A DNA stretch of 39,429 bases from Dorea sp. CAG:317 (GTDB taxonomy: Bacteria; Bacillota; Clostridia; Lachnospirales; Lachnospiraceae): contig FR892671.1 of the NCBI GenBank assembly GCA_000433535.1, positions 29,495 to 68,923 of the forward strand. The letters are read 5' to 3'. The position numbers and the translations under genes were made by a program. Under the pieces are notes generated by a model that saw only the letters and a program-made list of their open reading frames with translations, was not told the DNA's origin and did no database searches. This document shows positions 1 to 7,690 of this stretch, piece after piece (positions within the stretch are counted from its first letter, which is position 1; every line of letters begins with the position of its first letter).

Positions 1-802
1 CTCCGCCTTCATCAACACCTGTCAGCATCATAACAACGCCGTCAAGTACTCTTGTAACACCTGTTCCGAGCTCAGAATCGCCTTCTTTTGTAGCGATTGG
101 CTGAACGTCCATAACTGTCTCAGAATATGTGTGATATAAATCAGGAGTAATGATCTCTAAGTGGAAATCTTTTACTAATTCCTGATCAGCGATAACGTCT
201 GCTTCGATTCCTTCACGAATGTAAAGAGTTGTTCCTTCGATCTTTGTCTCTGGTCCTCTCTTAACTTCTGTGATGTTGAAGTGTTTTCTTGTAAGAGATC
301 TTACAACTTTCTCTTCTTCAACTTCTGCTGCCGGTGCTGCCACGCCTGCTGCTACTGCTCCTGCAGGAACTTCTGCAACCGCTGCTCCACCTGTTCCAAG
401 TGCTCCAACCGGAATTTCAAGATCAATGTCTTTTCCTTCTCCGATGTGGATCTTTAATGTTCCACCTGCTGCTACTGGCGCTGCTGCTACCGGTGCTGCT
501 GGTGCTTCTACTTCCTCTACTACCTCTTCCTCTGCTGCTGGAGCGCTTACTGCGTTCACCCCGTCAAGTACATCTGCTGTCAACGGTGCAAGAGAATCAC
601 AAGTTTTTGTAAGTTTTGCTCCCAAAACTTCTTCGATGGTTAAGCAACCATCCAGGTTCAATAATCCTGAATCTACCAAATCATCAAAGATCGCTGGATC
701 TTCCAGATTTGCTGGTTCAATTGTAATACCAGCTTCGGCTCTACAACATAATACCGCAGGATCATGAGCATGTTCTTTAGCTGTTTCAGCTGTGATTGAC
801 AT
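1..802 (-). CDS. prdA: D-proline reductase proprotein PrdA, N-terminal part (runs off the left edge)
   Basis: PrdA is the proprotein of the pyruvoyl subunits of D-proline reductase, the Stickland enzyme that reductively opens D-proline to 5-aminovalerate together with the selenoprotein PrdB. About 267 residues are visible. They begin MSITAETAKEHAHDPAV, then contain GAKLTKTCDSLAPLTADVL, an Ala/Glu-rich flexible linker at about residues 90-115, a second Ala/Val-rich linker near 150-170, and a folded segment after KVVRSLTRKHFN. The start at 802 is set by AAGGAGGG about 8 bases upstream. The self-cleavage Cys that becomes the pyruvoyl group lies outside the window. prdC is 181 bases upstream in the same direction, which supports the assignment. 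Identity comes from my recollection of clostridial PrdA N-termini; I see no competing family. Confidence 0.88.
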   Translation of the reverse strand, partial: MSITAETAKEHAHDPAVLCCRAEAGITIEPANLEDPAIFDDLVDSGLLNLDGCLTIEEVLGAKLTKTCDSLAPLTADVLDGVNAVSAPAAEEEVVEEVEAPAAPVAAAPVAAGGTLKIHIGEGKDIDLEIPVGALGTGGAAVAEVPAGAVAAGVAAPAAEVEEEKVVRSLTRKHFNITEVKRGPETKIEGTTLYIREGIEADVIADQELVKDFHLEIITPDLYHTYSETVMDVQPIATKEGDSELGTGVTRVLDGVVMMLTGVDEGG

Positions 803-914
803 ATTGTTTTCCCTCCTTATTGTGGTAAAAATGTACCGACACGTTATTGTACGGTAAATTTGTATATATACAGTCATATCAGGTGAAAGAATACCTCTCG
901 CTTTACTTATAAGA

Positions 915-945
915 AAGGCGGCGGGATCGGGGACCAGCCGCCCTT
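915..945 (-). terminator. Stem-loop between prdC and prdA
   Basis: On the minus strand AAGG(G)CGGC and GCCGCCTT form an 8-bp GC-rich stem with one bulged G, followed by TTTCTTAT. It lies about 40 bases after the prdC stop and 110 bases before the prdA start. It could be a partial terminator or an mRNA-stabilising hairpin that sets different prdC and prdA levels. I see no convincing separate prdA promoter in this 181-base gap. Confidence 0.55.
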
Positions 946-983
946 ACCCTCTATGACAGTAATACCATAACTATCAGGTTCTA

Positions 984-2384
984 TTAAAAATCAATATCCT
1001 GACTTACCTGTTTGGACACTCTTAAAGTTCTGTAAAGAGCGTGACCCACGCTTCTCATAGCATGGTCAGTCTGATGGAATACTTTCAGTCCCATCTTCGG
1101 GCCGGATGCCATAACTGTGTTAGAACAATCTGAGCAGTTACCGATAATGATATACTCACATCCATCTTTCTTGAACTGCATGTTGTTCTTAACCTGTCCC
1201 GGACAGTTACCAGGTCTTAAGCACTTAAGCGGTGCCCCTGGCTTTGTTTCAATCGCCTGTTTACATCTTGCAACAGATACGACTTCTGCATTCATCTTCT
1301 TAGCGATCTCGCGCATACGATCTTCGGAACCACCGCAGGCACATACAAGAATACCCATTTTTGCTCCGTGAAGATCCGGGAACTCTACAGTAACGATAAT
1401 ACCACCTGTTGTCTTTGTGATCGGTGCATCAAGCTCTGTAGATTTACCTGTAAAGGCTCCACCCATGATGATTTCGCCATATTCTCCGTCGATTCCGCCT
1501 GCTCTTTCGATCATTTCACCAACGCTTACGCCAACCGGAACGTCCATGAATACATGCGCTGCGTTTCCGCCATTTATTTTACCACGAACTGTTAAGTTCT
1601 TTGTGATACATGGTCTCTTCTCATCAATTGCCTCTGCGATTCTTGCAACAGTTTCAAGGTTAAGTACCACGCTTCTTGCTGCAGAAGGAAGCTGAACCGG
1701 TGTAAGATTTACACCAAGACACTCTCTTACTACCGCACGCTCTTCTCCCATTGGATAAATATCCGGAAGAAGGTGCATTGTAATATCCGGCTCATTTGCA
1801 AGAGCTGCCTGCAAAGTCTTGATTGCTTTCTGATTTTTCTTCTTGATAGCGATAATACACTTATCAGCTTTCGCGATCTCCATGCTGTATTTAATACCTG
1901 TGATCACTTTGTCACACTGCTCTTCGATCTGTCTGATATTGTGCTCTAATCCCGGCTCACACTCAGCTGCATTAATCAAAATATATCCGTGTTCAATTTT
2001 AAAGTCCGCTGGAAGTTCCGGATTGATCTCAGCATCCATCTCTCCCATCTCTGTTGCAGACAAGTCAATTCCCAGTTTTATTCCTGTCGGGAATCCAGCG
2101 CCTCCCATACCAACAATTCCAGCCGCTTTTACCATGTCAAGCTTAGAAGCATCTTCCGGTACATCAATCGGAACAAACTCATCCGGCTGCTCATCTGCCG
2201 GCTCAATGATGATTCTGTCCTCTGTAATCTCTGCCACTTTACCATAAACACTTGAAAAAATATTTGCTCCAAGTCCTGTTGGTGTAGCAATGAGTGTACC
2301 TTTTTTTACATCTGCCCCAACTTCAACACACGGTGCACAAGGTGCGCCTACGTGCTGACGTAATAAAATCTGTACATTTCCCAT
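984..2384 (-). CDS. prdC: Proline reductase-associated electron transfer protein PrdC (RnfC-like)
   Basis: This 466-residue RnfC-like protein is thought to carry electrons to D-proline reductase and to couple it to membrane redox complexes. The N-terminal barrel-sandwich region contains GAPCAPC and a VKKGTLIA lipoyl-like turn. A glycine-rich GIVGMGGAGFPTGIKL segment near residues 90-105 matches the flavin-binding region of RnfC/NuoF-type proteins. NAAECEPGLEHN and MGEERAVVRECLG follow. The C-terminus is Cys-rich (VCACGG, CKQAIETKPGAPLKC, GNCSDCSN). Some clostridial PrdC proteins are reported as selenoproteins; this one is open throughout with Cys at these places, so it appears to be the sulfur form. 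tRNA-Sec lies upstream in the same direction and a LysR-type box sits at 2496-2514. Confidence 0.88.
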   Translation of the reverse strand: MGNVQILLRQHVGAPCAPCVEVGADVKKGTLIATPTGLGANIFSSVYGKVAEITEDRIIIEPADEQPDEFVPIDVPEDASKLDMVKAAGIVGMGGAGFPTGIKLGIDLSATEMGEMDAEINPELPADFKIEHGYILINAAECEPGLEHNIRQIEEQCDKVITGIKYSMEIAKADKCIIAIKKKNQKAIKTLQAALANEPDITMHLLPDIYPMGEERAVVRECLGVNLTPVQLPSAARSVVLNLETVARIAEAIDEKRPCITKNLTVRGKINGGNAAHVFMDVPVGVSVGEMIERAGGIDGEYGEIIMGGAFTGKSTELDAPITKTTGGIIVTVEFPDLHGAKMGILVCACGGSEDRMREIAKKMNAEVVSVARCKQAIETKPGAPLKCLRPGNCPGQVKNNMQFKKDGCEYIIIGNCSDCSNTVMASGPKMGLKVFHQTDHAMRSVGHALYRTLRVSKQVSQDIDF

Positions 2385-2495
2385 GACACATTTCTCCTTT
2401 TCTTTTTTATATAAGTAAAAAACGAAACTTGACTCCGTTCGTTCACTTATTCTTATATTAATCCGGATAATCTATTCTTATCTTCTGAAATTCAT

Positions 2496-2514
2496 TTATT
2501 AATTTTATCTATAA
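2496..2514 (-). promoter_or_regulatory. Candidate LysR-type box A, upstream of prdC
   Basis: The + strand reads TTATTA-ATTTTAT-CTATAA. The right half is perfect and the left half keeps four of six bases of TTATAG-N7-CTATAA. The spacer ATTTTAT is identical to the one upstream of prdF at 2921-2927. It lies 112-130 bases before the prdC start, between prdC and tRNA-Sec. I could not place a good promoter at the spacing found at 7700 and 14595, so its role is less certain. Confidence 0.5.
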
Positions 2515-2554
2515 ATGGCTTTGCCATTTTTTTAACGTGAAACATTTCTTTTTT

Positions 2555-2652
2555 TGGCGAGGGCATGTGGGAATCGAACCCACCCAGGACGCTCTTAACG
2601 CCCAACACTAGTTTTGAAGACTAGGAGGCACACCAGTCACCCATCTACCCCC
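2555..2652 (-). tRNA. selC: tRNA-Sec (anticodon UCA)
   Basis: The minus strand folds as a selenocysteine tRNA. The anticodon arm is CTAGT-CTTCAAA-ACTAG with anticodon TCA, the T arm is GTGGG-TTCGATT-CCCAC, and there is a long variable arm (GGGCG paired with CGTCC). The 3' acceptor strand is extended, discriminator G is followed by an encoded CCA, and the total is 98 bases. The acceptor 5' strand starts GGGGGTA and pairs with wobbles; its eighth pair looks mismatched, so the exact 5' end could shift by a base or two. It reads UGA as selenocysteine after charging with serine and conversion by SelA. It sits between prdC and prdF, far from selAB at 8.7-12 kb. Confidence 0.93.
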
Positions 2653-2675
2653 ATATACTCTTTTTCGCTCTAAAT

Positions 2676-2704
2676 ACCATAACATATCTTTATTGAGATT
2701 TCAA
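2676..2704 (-). promoter_or_regulatory. Predicted promoter of tRNA-Sec
   Basis: On the minus strand TTGAAA (2699-2704) and TATGGT (2676-2681) are separated by 17 bases, with the -10 about 24 bases before the tRNA 5' end. No strong terminator is seen between tRNA-Sec and prdC, so readthrough into prdC is possible. Confidence 0.55.
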
Positions 2705-2749
2705 GCGTTTTTAGGCGTTTTTATTTATTTTTATAATACCAAAAAAACA

Positions 2750-2778
2750 TTGACTTTTCAAGGCTTTTCATACATAAT
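2750..2778 (+). promoter_or_regulatory. Predicted promoter of prdF
   Basis: TTGACT (2750-2755) and CATAAT (2773-2778) are separated by 17 bases. Transcription would start near 2785 and give prdF a leader of about 180 nucleotides containing the box at 2915-2933. It is the best sigma-70-type match in the 313-base gap between tRNA-Sec and prdF. I looked for a sigma-54 promoter, since prd genes in some clostridia use one, and found no clear GG-N10-GC match. Confidence 0.45.
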
Positions 2779-2914
2779 AAGAGTAGTGAATTAAACGCAA
2801 TACTAGAACGTGGTCTAATTGTTAATTTTGTATCGTTATTAAACCACAATACCTTGTGTTATAGAAAAAGGCACAAAGAAAACATGGGGGTTTTCAATGT
2901 GTTTTTATAAAAAC

Positions 2915-2933
2915 TTATAGATTTTATCTATGG
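2915..2933 (+). promoter_or_regulatory. Candidate LysR-type box B, upstream of prdF
   Basis: TTATAG-ATTTTAT-CTATGG matches the TTATAG-N7-CTATAA pattern at 10 of 12 positions and contains the LysR T-N11-A core. It lies 33-51 bases before the prdF start and downstream of the predicted promoter, a position more typical of repression or roadblock than activation. Confidence 0.55.
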
Positions 2934-2965
2934 TTAAATTTTTATCTTAAAAGGAGGTAATTATT

Positions 2966-4000
2966 ATGGAGTTAAAAGCTAACGTTAACTTCGATCGGTT
3001 TGAAGCAGCTCTTCAGGTTGTAGATGCTCATACCGTTGGAGAATTCTGTCGTATCGTTATCGGGGGATTCCCAGAACCAGAAGGCACCACAATGATCGAG
3101 AAGAAAAAATGGATGGAAGAGAATTACGATAAGGTTCGTACAGCTCTCATGTTTGAGCCAAGAGGACACCACGACATGTTCGGTGCTTTCTTATGTGAGC
3201 CGGTTAATCCAGAAGCTGACTTCGGTGTAATGTTCATGGATACAGGCGGATACCTGAACATGTGCGGACACTGTACAATCGGTGCTGTTACTGTTATTCT
3301 TGAGTCCGGATTAAAAGAAATGCACGAGGGTGAGAACGAAGTCGTTCTTGATGCTCCTGCAGGCCTGATTCGTACAACAGCTCTTGTAAAAGACGGAAAA
3401 GTAGAACATGTTACATTAACAAACGTTCCTGCATTCGTTTACAAAGAGAATCAGAAAGTTACTGTTGATGGAAAAGAGATCGAATTTACAATTTCCTTCG
3501 GCGGAAGCTTCTTCGCATTAGTTGATACAACAAAGCTGGATCTTGGTGAGATCAATGCAAAATCTGTTCCTGCATATACAGATCTTGGTATGAAGATGTT
3601 AGATGAGATTAATAAGACAATCCCTGTAAAACATCCTCTGCTTGACATTGACACTGTTGACCTTGTAGAATTCTACGGACCAACACCAAACCCAGACAAA
3701 GCTAATATGAGAAACGTAGTTATCTTTGGCGATTACATGGCTGACCGTTCACCTTGCGGAACAGGTACAAGTGCTAAGCTTGCTACTCTTCATCACTGGG
3801 GAGAGATCAAAGTCGGCGAAGAATTCGTTTATGAAAGCTTTATCGGCAGTCTCTTCAAGGGTGTAATCAAAGAGACAACCAAAGTTGCTGACTTTGATGC
3901 TGTTATCCCAATGATCACAGGAAGCTGCTATCTGACAGGTGTTGCTACATACCTGATCGATCCTACAGATCCATTGAAATATGGTTTCCAGGTAGGTTAG
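2966..4000 (+). CDS. prdF: Proline racemase PrdF
   Basis: This 344-residue protein of the proline racemase / hydroxyproline epimerase family interconverts L- and D-proline without cofactor, supplying D-proline to the reductase. The two catalytic cysteines are visible: C100 in NMCGHCTIGA and C264 in DRSPCGTGTSA. The start follows AAAGGAGGTAATTATT, a near-perfect ribosome site. The context with prdA and prdC favours proline racemase over 4-hydroxyproline epimerase. It is transcribed away from tRNA-Sec and prdC and ends at a hairpin at 4037-4069. A LysR-type box lies just upstream. Confidence 0.93.
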   Translation: MELKANVNFDRFEAALQVVDAHTVGEFCRIVIGGFPEPEGTTMIEKKKWMEENYDKVRTALMFEPRGHHDMFGAFLCEPVNPEADFGVMFMDTGGYLNMCGHCTIGAVTVILESGLKEMHEGENEVVLDAPAGLIRTTALVKDGKVEHVTLTNVPAFVYKENQKVTVDGKEIEFTISFGGSFFALVDTTKLDLGEINAKSVPAYTDLGMKMLDEINKTIPVKHPLLDIDTVDLVEFYGPTPNPDKANMRNVVIFGDYMADRSPCGTGTSAKLATLHHWGEIKVGEEFVYESFIGSLFKGVIKETTKVADFDAVIPMITGSCYLTGVATYLIDPTDPLKYGFQVG

Positions 4001-4036
4001 TCTGAATATTTGTTGATTCAGTAAAACTATAATGTC

Positions 4037-4069
4037 ATAGAAGCGGGTTATTTCATAATCCGCTTCTAT
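4037..4069 (+). terminator. Terminator after prdF
   Basis: ATAGAAGCGG and CCGCTTCTAT form a 10-bp stem, extended into the loop by TTAT/ATAA, and are followed by TATTATT. A smaller hairpin (CTGAAT/ATTCAG) precedes it at about 4002-4021. Confidence 0.75.
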
Positions 4070-4131
4070 TATTATCATCCATATATCTTATTACTTATAT
4101 ATTATTTACAGCTTGGAAAGGAATGATGACA

Positions 4132-4719
4132 ATGCCACGAAAACGGCAATCCACCAAAAGCCGCATCGTGAAGGCTGCGTGGAACCTGTTTCACAAAAAA
4201 GGATATGACCAGACAACCGTAGAGGATATTATTTCCGCCTCAAAGACATCAAAAGGTACTTTTTATCACTATTTCAAAGGTAAAGAGGCTCTTCTGAACT
4301 CCCTGTCTTATCTCTTTGATGAAAAATACGAAGAGCTTGCAGGGACTATCGATCCCAACCTTTCCGCCAGTGATAAGCTCTTTTTTTTAAACCGTGAATT
4401 ATTTCAGATGATCGAGGAAACAATAGACCGACACCTCATCGCCTATCTGTATTCGTCACAGCTTATTACAAAAGACAAAAAATCTCTAGCTGACAAGAAA
4501 CGGTTTTATTTCAAATGGCTGACAGAAATTATCGATGACGGCATTAAAAGCGGTGAATTCAAAGACACTTCCACCGCCGAAGAATTGATGAAAATATATG
4601 CTCTGTATGAACGGGCTATCATCTATGACTGGGCACTATTCAAAGGCAAATATTCATTGGCAGAATACAGCAGCAAGCTATTACCACATGTTTTACGAAC
4701 ATTTGTTGAAGGAGTTTAA
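4132..4719 (+). CDS. TetR/AcrR family transcriptional regulator
   Basis: A TetR-type repressor of 195 residues from the chosen start. The N-terminal helix-turn-helix is clear: RIVKAAWNLFHKKGYDQTTV followed by EDIISASKTSKGTFYHYFKG. The C-terminal two thirds are helical and ligand-binding, without a recognisable ligand signature. Three Met codons lie close together (4123, 4126, 4132). AAAGGA at 4117-4122 is correctly spaced only for 4132, giving MPRKRQS. The gene stands alone between prdF and the selenium block and converges on the DUF3343 gene. Its target is unknown; no palindrome was recognised nearby. Confidence 0.88.
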   Translation: MPRKRQSTKSRIVKAAWNLFHKKGYDQTTVEDIISASKTSKGTFYHYFKGKEALLNSLSYLFDEKYEELAGTIDPNLSASDKLFFLNRELFQMIEETIDRHLIAYLYSSQLITKDKKSLADKKRFYFKWLTEIIDDGIKSGEFKDTSTAEELMKIYALYERAIIYDWALFKGKYSLAEYSSKLLPHVLRTFVEGV

Positions 4720-4741
4720 TATGCGCATAATGCCTGAACCT

Positions 4742-4785
4742 AAAAAGACGGACACTTCGTTTTGATTCAAAGTGTCCGTCTTTTT
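4742..4785. terminator. Bidirectional terminator between tetR and the yedE operon
   Basis: A perfect 16-bp stem (AAAAAGACGGACACTT with AAGTGTCCGTCTTTTT) and a 12-base loop has T-runs on both strands. It serves the + strand tetR and the minus-strand operon ending at 4794. Confidence 0.92.
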
Positions 4786-4793
4786 CTTTTTTC

Positions 4794-5030
4794 TTATACC
4801 ATGCATTCGTGCATGTCTTCTTCTTCAATACCTGCCTTCTTCATCATGGCTGCAATTTCTTCTCTCTCTTCGAGAGCTGCGCACCACGCCAGTCCGCATC
4901 CTGCGGAAATAGTTCTTGGCACCGGTATGATACGGCCCGGAACATTCTGCTCTTTACAAGCCTTCTCCATAGCCATAGCATCTGCTGTCGTATGAAATGT
5001 TACGACTAATTTCAATTCTTTTTTTCTCAT
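4794..5030 (-). CDS. DUF3343 putative selenium/sulfur carrier protein
   Basis: A 78-residue protein of the DUF3343 family, described as a putative Se/S carrier (my recollection of the family description). It begins KLVVTFHTTADAMAMEKACK and carries the pattern GCGLAWC with C45 and C50, the likely chalcogen-binding residues. It is the last gene of the operon cysteine desulfurase-yedE-tusA-like-DUF3343, starting 4 bases after the preceding stop, so translation is probably coupled. A role in passing selenium from the desulfurase or the YedE importer toward SelD is an inference from this context. Confidence 0.82.
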   Translation of the reverse strand: MRKKELKLVVTFHTTADAMAMEKACKEQNVPGRIIPVPRTISAGCGLAWCAALEEREEIAAMMKKAGIEEEDMHECMV

Positions 5031-5034
5031 GTCT

Positions 5035-5238
5035 CTACTCGATCACAACTTCGAAGTATCCGTCCTTCTCCGTAGATGTTGGTGTTTTGCCATGATCTTT
5101 AGCAAATTTCTCAACGTTCATTTTCTGATGTGGTTCTGTAACCAGTACCTTCACAGCCTCTGTAGCTCCTTTGAGCGCATTTGCTGTCAGCATTAACGGT
5201 TCCGGACAAGAAAGACCTCTTGCGTCTACTTCCTTCAT
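5035..5238 (-). CDS. TusA/SirA-like sulfurtransferase (selenium-associated)
   Basis: This 67-residue protein has the TusA/SirA fold signature DARGLSCPEPLM, with the persulfide or perselenide Cys at position 11 in CPxP. TusA-like proteins relay sulfur (or selenium) from a cysteine desulfurase. It lies directly after yedE and 4 bases before the DUF3343 gene, so it is probably the carrier for this import operon. It resembles the N-terminal domain of YedF at 13187-13789 but lacks the second domain. AAAGAAGG precedes the start. Confidence 0.88.
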   Translation of the reverse strand: MKEVDARGLSCPEPLMLTANALKGATEAVKVLVTEPHQKMNVEKFAKDHGKTPTSTEKDGYFEVVIE

Positions 5239-5313
5239 ATTTATTTACCTTCTTTCCTAGGATACTATGATAAACCAGTTTTTTCAATCCTTATTTTCCA
5301 AATGATGTTGTCT

Positions 5314-6411
5314 TTATTTTGCTTCTTCTCTCTTACATGTAAATGCAATGATAAAGCATACTACAATACAGATAATACAAGCCACTTTTCCATTTAACGG
5401 AACTGCTCCTGCTACAAGTTCTTTTGTCTCAGGATTGAGAGCTGTGCCGCTTGCTGCAAGACCAAGGTTATGGCAGAGTGCGCCACCTACAAACATTCCG
5501 ACTACAGTTACTGCTGCATCAGAAGATCCCTGTCCTGCAAGGATTAACTGACGAAGAGGACAACCGCCTGCCAGAACTGCCGCGAATCCGACTGTATACA
5601 TACCCAAGATATTCCACAGATGCTCAGAGTGAGCAATAATGCCCGGTGTATTGAACCCAAAGACAAAACGTCCTGTTGCCAGATTAAACACAAGCATTAC
5701 TACAAATAAACCTGCAATTACTGAGAACAGATCAAAGTTCTTCATCAAAATAATGTCACGCATACTTCCTGCAAAACACATTCTTGATTTCTGAGCAAAA
5801 GCTCCAAAAACCAGACCGCCGATCAATGATGCGATAACTGGAGCGTGCATACTTCCAGGACCTGCCTGGCTCACTTTCAGGAGGGAGGTACAAAGTGCCA
5901 CCACAAGGATACCTGTTACGATCACCGGAAGAACTGCTCCATTTGCTTTGTTAGTTACGTGCGCTCTTCCAAGGCTGAAGCCTTTCTTAAGGGCAAACAC
6001 GCCTGTAGCGATACCGAGAATAAATCCAACAAGTGCCACCCACGCATTCATGTCGCCTGCTGACATACGAATAATCATACGCAGCGGACATCCAAGGAAT
6101 ACAAGTGCCCCGATCATAATGATCACGCCTAATACAAAACGGATCATCGGTGACGAACCTGCTGTAGAACGATATTCCTTTGTTGCTACAGAAATTAAAA
6201 ATGCTCCAAGCACGAGACCGATGATTTCCGGTCTTGCATACTGCACGACTTCTGCCTGATGCATTCCAAACGCTCCTGCTGTATCACGAATAAAACATGC
6301 AATACAAAATGCCATATTGGCCGGGTTACCTAAAAGCGCGAGAATTGCCGCTACGATTCCACACACTGCGCCGGCTAACGCCAGCTTCTTTTTTGAATCT
6401 GATAAGTTCAT
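5314..6411 (-). CDS. yedE: YedE-family putative selenium transporter
   Basis: A 365-residue polytopic membrane protein of the YeeE/YedE (sulfur transport) family in its selenium-associated form. About ten hydrophobic segments are visible. The two related halves each contain a Cys-bearing loop: VFLGCPLRMIIR near residue 105 and LAGGCPLRQLILAGQGSSDA near 280. The matching G-C-P-L-R motifs are where the chalcogen probably passes. KSRMCFAGSMRDII near 210 adds another Cys. It follows the cysteine desulfurase by 42 bases and precedes the TusA-like gene by 75. Selenium specificity is inferred from location, not proven by sequence. Confidence 0.87.
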   Translation of the reverse strand: MNLSDSKKKLALAGAVCGIVAAILALLGNPANMAFCIACFIRDTAGAFGMHQAEVVQYARPEIIGLVLGAFLISVATKEYRSTAGSSPMIRFVLGVIIMIGALVFLGCPLRMIIRMSAGDMNAWVALVGFILGIATGVFALKKGFSLGRAHVTNKANGAVLPVIVTGILVVALCTSLLKVSQAGPGSMHAPVIASLIGGLVFGAFAQKSRMCFAGSMRDIILMKNFDLFSVIAGLFVVMLVFNLATGRFVFGFNTPGIIAHSEHLWNILGMYTVGFAAVLAGGCPLRQLILAGQGSSDAAVTVVGMFVGGALCHNLGLAASGTALNPETKELVAGAVPLNGKVACIICIVVCFIIAFTCKREEAK

Positions 6412-6453
6412 GTTCTTTCCTCCTACTGTCTTCTCTCATTGTACTAAAGATAA

Positions 6454-7596
6454 CTATTCCTCATCCTTAGCGAGTTCACGGACCGCCTCAATCGCCGTGT
6501 CCACTTCTTCTTCCGTGTTATAATGCGAGAAACTAAATCTCACTGCCCCCTGTTCTACAGTTCCGAGCGCTTCGTGCATTAGCGGCGCACAATGTCCTCC
6601 CGGTCTCGTAGAAATACTATATTCTGTAAGAAGCGCATCACTCACTTCTGAAGAATCATACTCACCAATATTCAGCGTCACAATGGCACATCGCTCTTTT
6701 GTGCTGAAATCTCCATATATGGTAATCTCCGGTATATCCTTCACCCCTTCATAGAACCTCCACATCAGTTCCTGTTCCCGGGCGCGGATATGATCCACGC
6801 CCGTTTCTTCCAGGTATGACATGGCCGCATGAAGGCCTGCGATTCCATGTCCATTCAGGGTCCCTGCCTCTAAGGCAGTAGGCATTTCTGCCGGATGTGT
6901 CTTGCTATATGTCTGAACACCGCTTCCACCTGTTTTCAGCGGTCTGATCTTAATTCCCTCTTTTACGTACATTCCCCCGGTACCCTGCGGTCCCAGAAGC
7001 CCTTTATGTCCTGTAAAACACAGCACATCTATCATCATGTCCTGCACATCTATCGGAAATACACCTGCCGTCTGAGAAGCGTCAACTACAAATAAGAGCC
7101 CGTGCTTCTTAGCAAGCTCTCCAACCGGCTTTAACGGAACATAATTTCCCGTAAGGTTGGAACCGTTGGTGCAGACGATCATTCTTGTATTCTGCCTGAT
7201 CGCTGATTCCATATCTTCCAGACAGAACCTTCCTTTTTTATCACTCTCTATGATTGTAAGTTCTACACCCTTTTCCTTCATTTCATATAAAGGACGAAGC
7301 ACCGAATTGTGCTCCAGCATCGTAGTGATCACGTGATCTCCCGGATTTAACAAGCCTTTGATCGCAATATTAAGACTCTCCGTCGAATTATTAGTAAACA
7401 CAATCTGTCTCGGATTTTCCCCATGGAAAAACCGGCAAAGCTTCTCTCTTGTATCATAAATGATTCTTGATGCACTCAAAGACGCTTCATTTGCCCCGCG
7501 TCCTGCATTGCCCATGGAACTCATAGCGCAGACAACTGCATCGATGACTTCTTTCGGTTTATGCATCGTTGTAGCAGCATTATCCAGATAAATCAT
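6454..7596 (-). CDS. Cysteine desulfurase / selenocysteine lyase-like class V aminotransferase
   Basis: This PLP enzyme of the NifS/SufS superfamily has 380 residues. It begins MIYLDNAATTMHKPKEV. The PLP lysine is K198 in CFTGHKGLLGPQG, and the catalytic Cys is C336 in RPGGHCAP. Families of this type remove sulfur or selenium from cysteine or selenocysteine. An upstream in-frame TTG at 7611 exists, but AGAGGGA is well placed only for the ATG at 7596. It is the first gene of the operon with yedE, the TusA-like gene and DUF3343. A predicted promoter at 7644-7673 and a LysR-type box at 7700-7718 lie in front of it. Confidence 0.9.
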   Translation of the reverse strand: MIYLDNAATTMHKPKEVIDAVVCAMSSMGNAGRGANEASLSASRIIYDTREKLCRFFHGENPRQIVFTNNSTESLNIAIKGLLNPGDHVITTMLEHNSVLRPLYEMKEKGVELTIIESDKKGRFCLEDMESAIRQNTRMIVCTNGSNLTGNYVPLKPVGELAKKHGLLFVVDASQTAGVFPIDVQDMMIDVLCFTGHKGLLGPQGTGGMYVKEGIKIRPLKTGGSGVQTYSKTHPAEMPTALEAGTLNGHGIAGLHAAMSYLEETGVDHIRAREQELMWRFYEGVKDIPEITIYGDFSTKERCAIVTLNIGEYDSSEVSDALLTEYSISTRPGGHCAPLMHEALGTVEQGAVRFSFSHYNTEEEVDTAIEAVRELAKDEE

Positions 7597-7643
7597 ATTT
7601 TTCCCTCTCAAATCTGTGAATCTTTTATCTATCCACTGTTATT

Positions 7644-7673
7644 AGTATAGTCGTTATTCGCTTTTTCGTCTAA
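7644..7673 (-). promoter_or_regulatory. Predicted promoter of the cysteine desulfurase-yedE operon
   Basis: On the minus strand TTAGAC (7668-7673) and TATACT (7644-7649) are separated by 18 bases, with a predicted start near 7637. The weak -35 is consistent with dependence on an activator. The LysR-type box at 7700 begins exactly 56 bases upstream of the start coordinate of this -10, the same distance as at the PHP/sel operon promoter. Confidence 0.6.
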
Positions 7674-7690
7674 TTGAAATAGCAAATAAA

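Noticed and set aside
270..767. Long + strand open frame with Ala/Ser/Thr-rich protein opposite prdA
   Set aside because: It is the shadow of the Ala/Glu-rich linkers of PrdA; it has no ribosome site and no family.
803..983. LysR-type box upstream of prdA
   Set aside because: CTAT and TATA strings occur but none forms TTATAG-N7-CTATAA.
2513..2533. Hairpin AAATGGC-TTT-GCCATTT followed by T's on the + strand as a terminator
   Set aside because: No + strand gene ends here, and on the minus strand it has no T-run, so it is not counted as a terminator for tRNA-Sec.
2653..2965. Sigma-54 promoter for prdF
   Set aside because: GGCAC at about 2871 lacks a properly spaced GC/TTGC partner; a sigma-70-type pair at 2750-2778 fits better.
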